Positions 63,248-64,000 of a stretch of 64,000 bases of DNA are shown in pieces (position 1 is the stretch's first letter; each line of letters starts with the position of its first letter). This DNA is from Sporosarcina oncorhynchi (GTDB taxonomy: Bacteria; Bacillota; Bacilli; Bacillales_A; Planococcaceae). The DNA lies in assembly GCF_033304615.1 (NCBI RefSeq), contig NZ_CP129118.1, positions 802,001 through 866,000 of the forward strand, given 5' to 3'. A model generated the notes under the pieces. It made no database searches and was not told the origin of the DNA. It worked only from the letters and a program-made list of their open reading frames with translations. Both the position numbers and the translations under genes were made by a program.

Positions 63248-64000
63248 TTGTCGAAACTAAGAACAGCCGGAATGTGGCTGGCCATTGTGGCACTCGCATT
63301 TAGCAGTTTTACAATGTCGACTTTTGCAAATGCAAAAGGGGCGCAAGACGTAACTCGCGGCGAATACATAATCGCTGTAGTGGAAGCGCTTGCATATGAG
63401 TTGGAAGATGGGAGCACGACGGCATTTACGGATGTCGATGCAGATTTGGCACCGTTCGTGGAAGCCGCTGAGCGTCATGGACTGGTTAAAGGAACAACAG
63501 CTACACTATTCAATCCAAATCAGCCATTATCACGTGAACATGCTTTCCTGATTGCTGCACGCGCAGTGGAAACGGACAAAGCATTTCCAGTAAGTCTGCT
63601 AGACCGTTTTAAAGATAAAGACCAATTCAAAACGGCTGAACTTGAAGAACTTGCGAAAAGTGTAGGTTTGGATCTGTTCAGAGGCTATGAGAATGGTACT
63701 GCTAAACCGCAACAAATTGTAAGTAAAGGTCAGGTCGCAAAAATTGTCGATCGTTTGCTCTTGGTCATGAATGCTCCGCCTGTCGAAGAGGAAACCGACA
63801 AAGATTCAATCGCACTTCGCATTATGGGGACAAGCGATTTGCATACGAACTTTGTGAACTATGATTATTACCAAGACAAGAAGTCAAATGAATTTGGCTT
63901 AGCAAAAACAGCACTTTTAATTGATGAAGCACGTTCAGAAAATCCGAATAATTTGTTGTTTGATAATGGGGATCTGATTCAGGGGACACCACTTGGTGCA
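63248..64000 (+). CDS. SLH-domain metallophosphoesterase/5'-nucleotidase, 3' truncated
   Basis: The gene runs off the right edge; 251 codons are visible. The TTG start lies after AGGGAGTTGGACTGA. Signal peptide residues 1-28 (ending ANA). SLH-type modules occupy about 30-175: FTDVDADLAPFVEAAERHGL, FNPNQPLSREHAFLIAARAV. From about residue 190 a calcineurin-like metallophosphoesterase starts: ALRIMGTSDLHTNFVNYDYY supplies the first Asp/His metal ligands, and NNLLFDNGDLIQGTP the GDxxQG motif. This resembles bifunctional 2',3'-cyclic nucleotidase/3'-nucleotidase enzymes. The rest of the enzyme is outside the window. Confidence 0.88.
   Translation, partial: MSKLRTAGMWLAIVALAFSSFTMSTFANAKGAQDVTRGEYIIAVVEALAYELEDGSTTAFTDVDADLAPFVEAAERHGLVKGTTATLFNPNQPLSREHAFLIAARAVETDKAFPVSLLDRFKDKDQFKTAELEELAKSVGLDLFRGYENGTAKPQQIVSKGQVAKIVDRLLLVMNAPPVEEETDKDSIALRIMGTSDLHTNFVNYDYYQDKKSNEFGLAKTALLIDEARSENPNNLLFDNGDLIQGTPLGA

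Overview
The window reads as a low-to-moderate GC, Gram-positive, endospore-forming Bacillota chromosome. The best guess is a Sporosarcina-like member of the Planococcaceae/Caryophanaceae. The reasons are strong AGGAGG-type ribosome sites with many TTG/GTG starts, several S-layer-homology (SLH) surface proteins, a csaB-type pyruvyl transferase, a T-box ilv-leu operon, an sda sporulation checkpoint gene and a Tad pilus locus. The genus is an inference and was not tested by any search.

Layout. (1) 2-11418: a Tad/Flp pilus operon (tadZ, tadA, tadB, tadC, flp) that continues into a vWA lipoprotein, a secreted hexapeptide-repeat protein with a glycine-zipper tail, several small polytopic membrane proteins, and TadE/TadG-like pseudopilins. 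(2) 11483-22282: minus-strand envelope genes: a lipoprotein whose upstream region was recently hit by an 8-bp-TSD insertion sequence (12412-14251), an LCP-family ligase, a polysaccharide deacetylase, an SLH-vWA protein, an SLH protein and an unknown secreted protein. (3) 22455-25927: a TAXI-type TRAP transporter operon. (4) 26066-29078: an S41 protease, a 55-residue Sda with upstream DnaA boxes, a tandem array and an IseA-like lipoprotein. (5) 29222-39980: ilvD, a T-box attenuator, then ilvB-ilvN-ilvC-leuA-leuB-leuC-leuD. (6) 40092-52260: an unknown protein, a lipoprotein, three SLH proteins (one a glucosaminidase, one a phosphodiester-glycosidase-like protein), an O-antigen-ligase-like protein and csaB. 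(7) 52535-57762: a LytTR regulator divergent from aceA-aceB, a small zinc-ribbon protein and a class V aminotransferase, forming a glyoxylate module. (8) 57814-63048: a glycerophosphodiesterase divergent from a ugp-like ABC operon. (9) 63248-end: an SLH-metallophosphoesterase cut by the window edge.

How the genes work together. CsaB is expected to pyruvylate the secondary cell-wall polymer that SLH domains bind, so regions 2, 6 and 9 form one surface-display programme. LCP and ligase-like genes fit polymer attachment. AceA makes glyoxylate, AceB consumes it, and the aminotransferase may transaminate it.

The most unusual signal is a set of four intergenic tandem arrays (28041-28450, 33863-34040, 41710-42128, 52240-52449). 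Each uses a different conserved word, but all share a repeat step of 21 bp: strict in the second and fourth, with one 20-bp step in the third and a regular 21/21/21/19 pattern in the first. One array lies inside the ilv-leu operon, and one starts within the 3' arm of the csaB terminator. I know of no described system that explains them.
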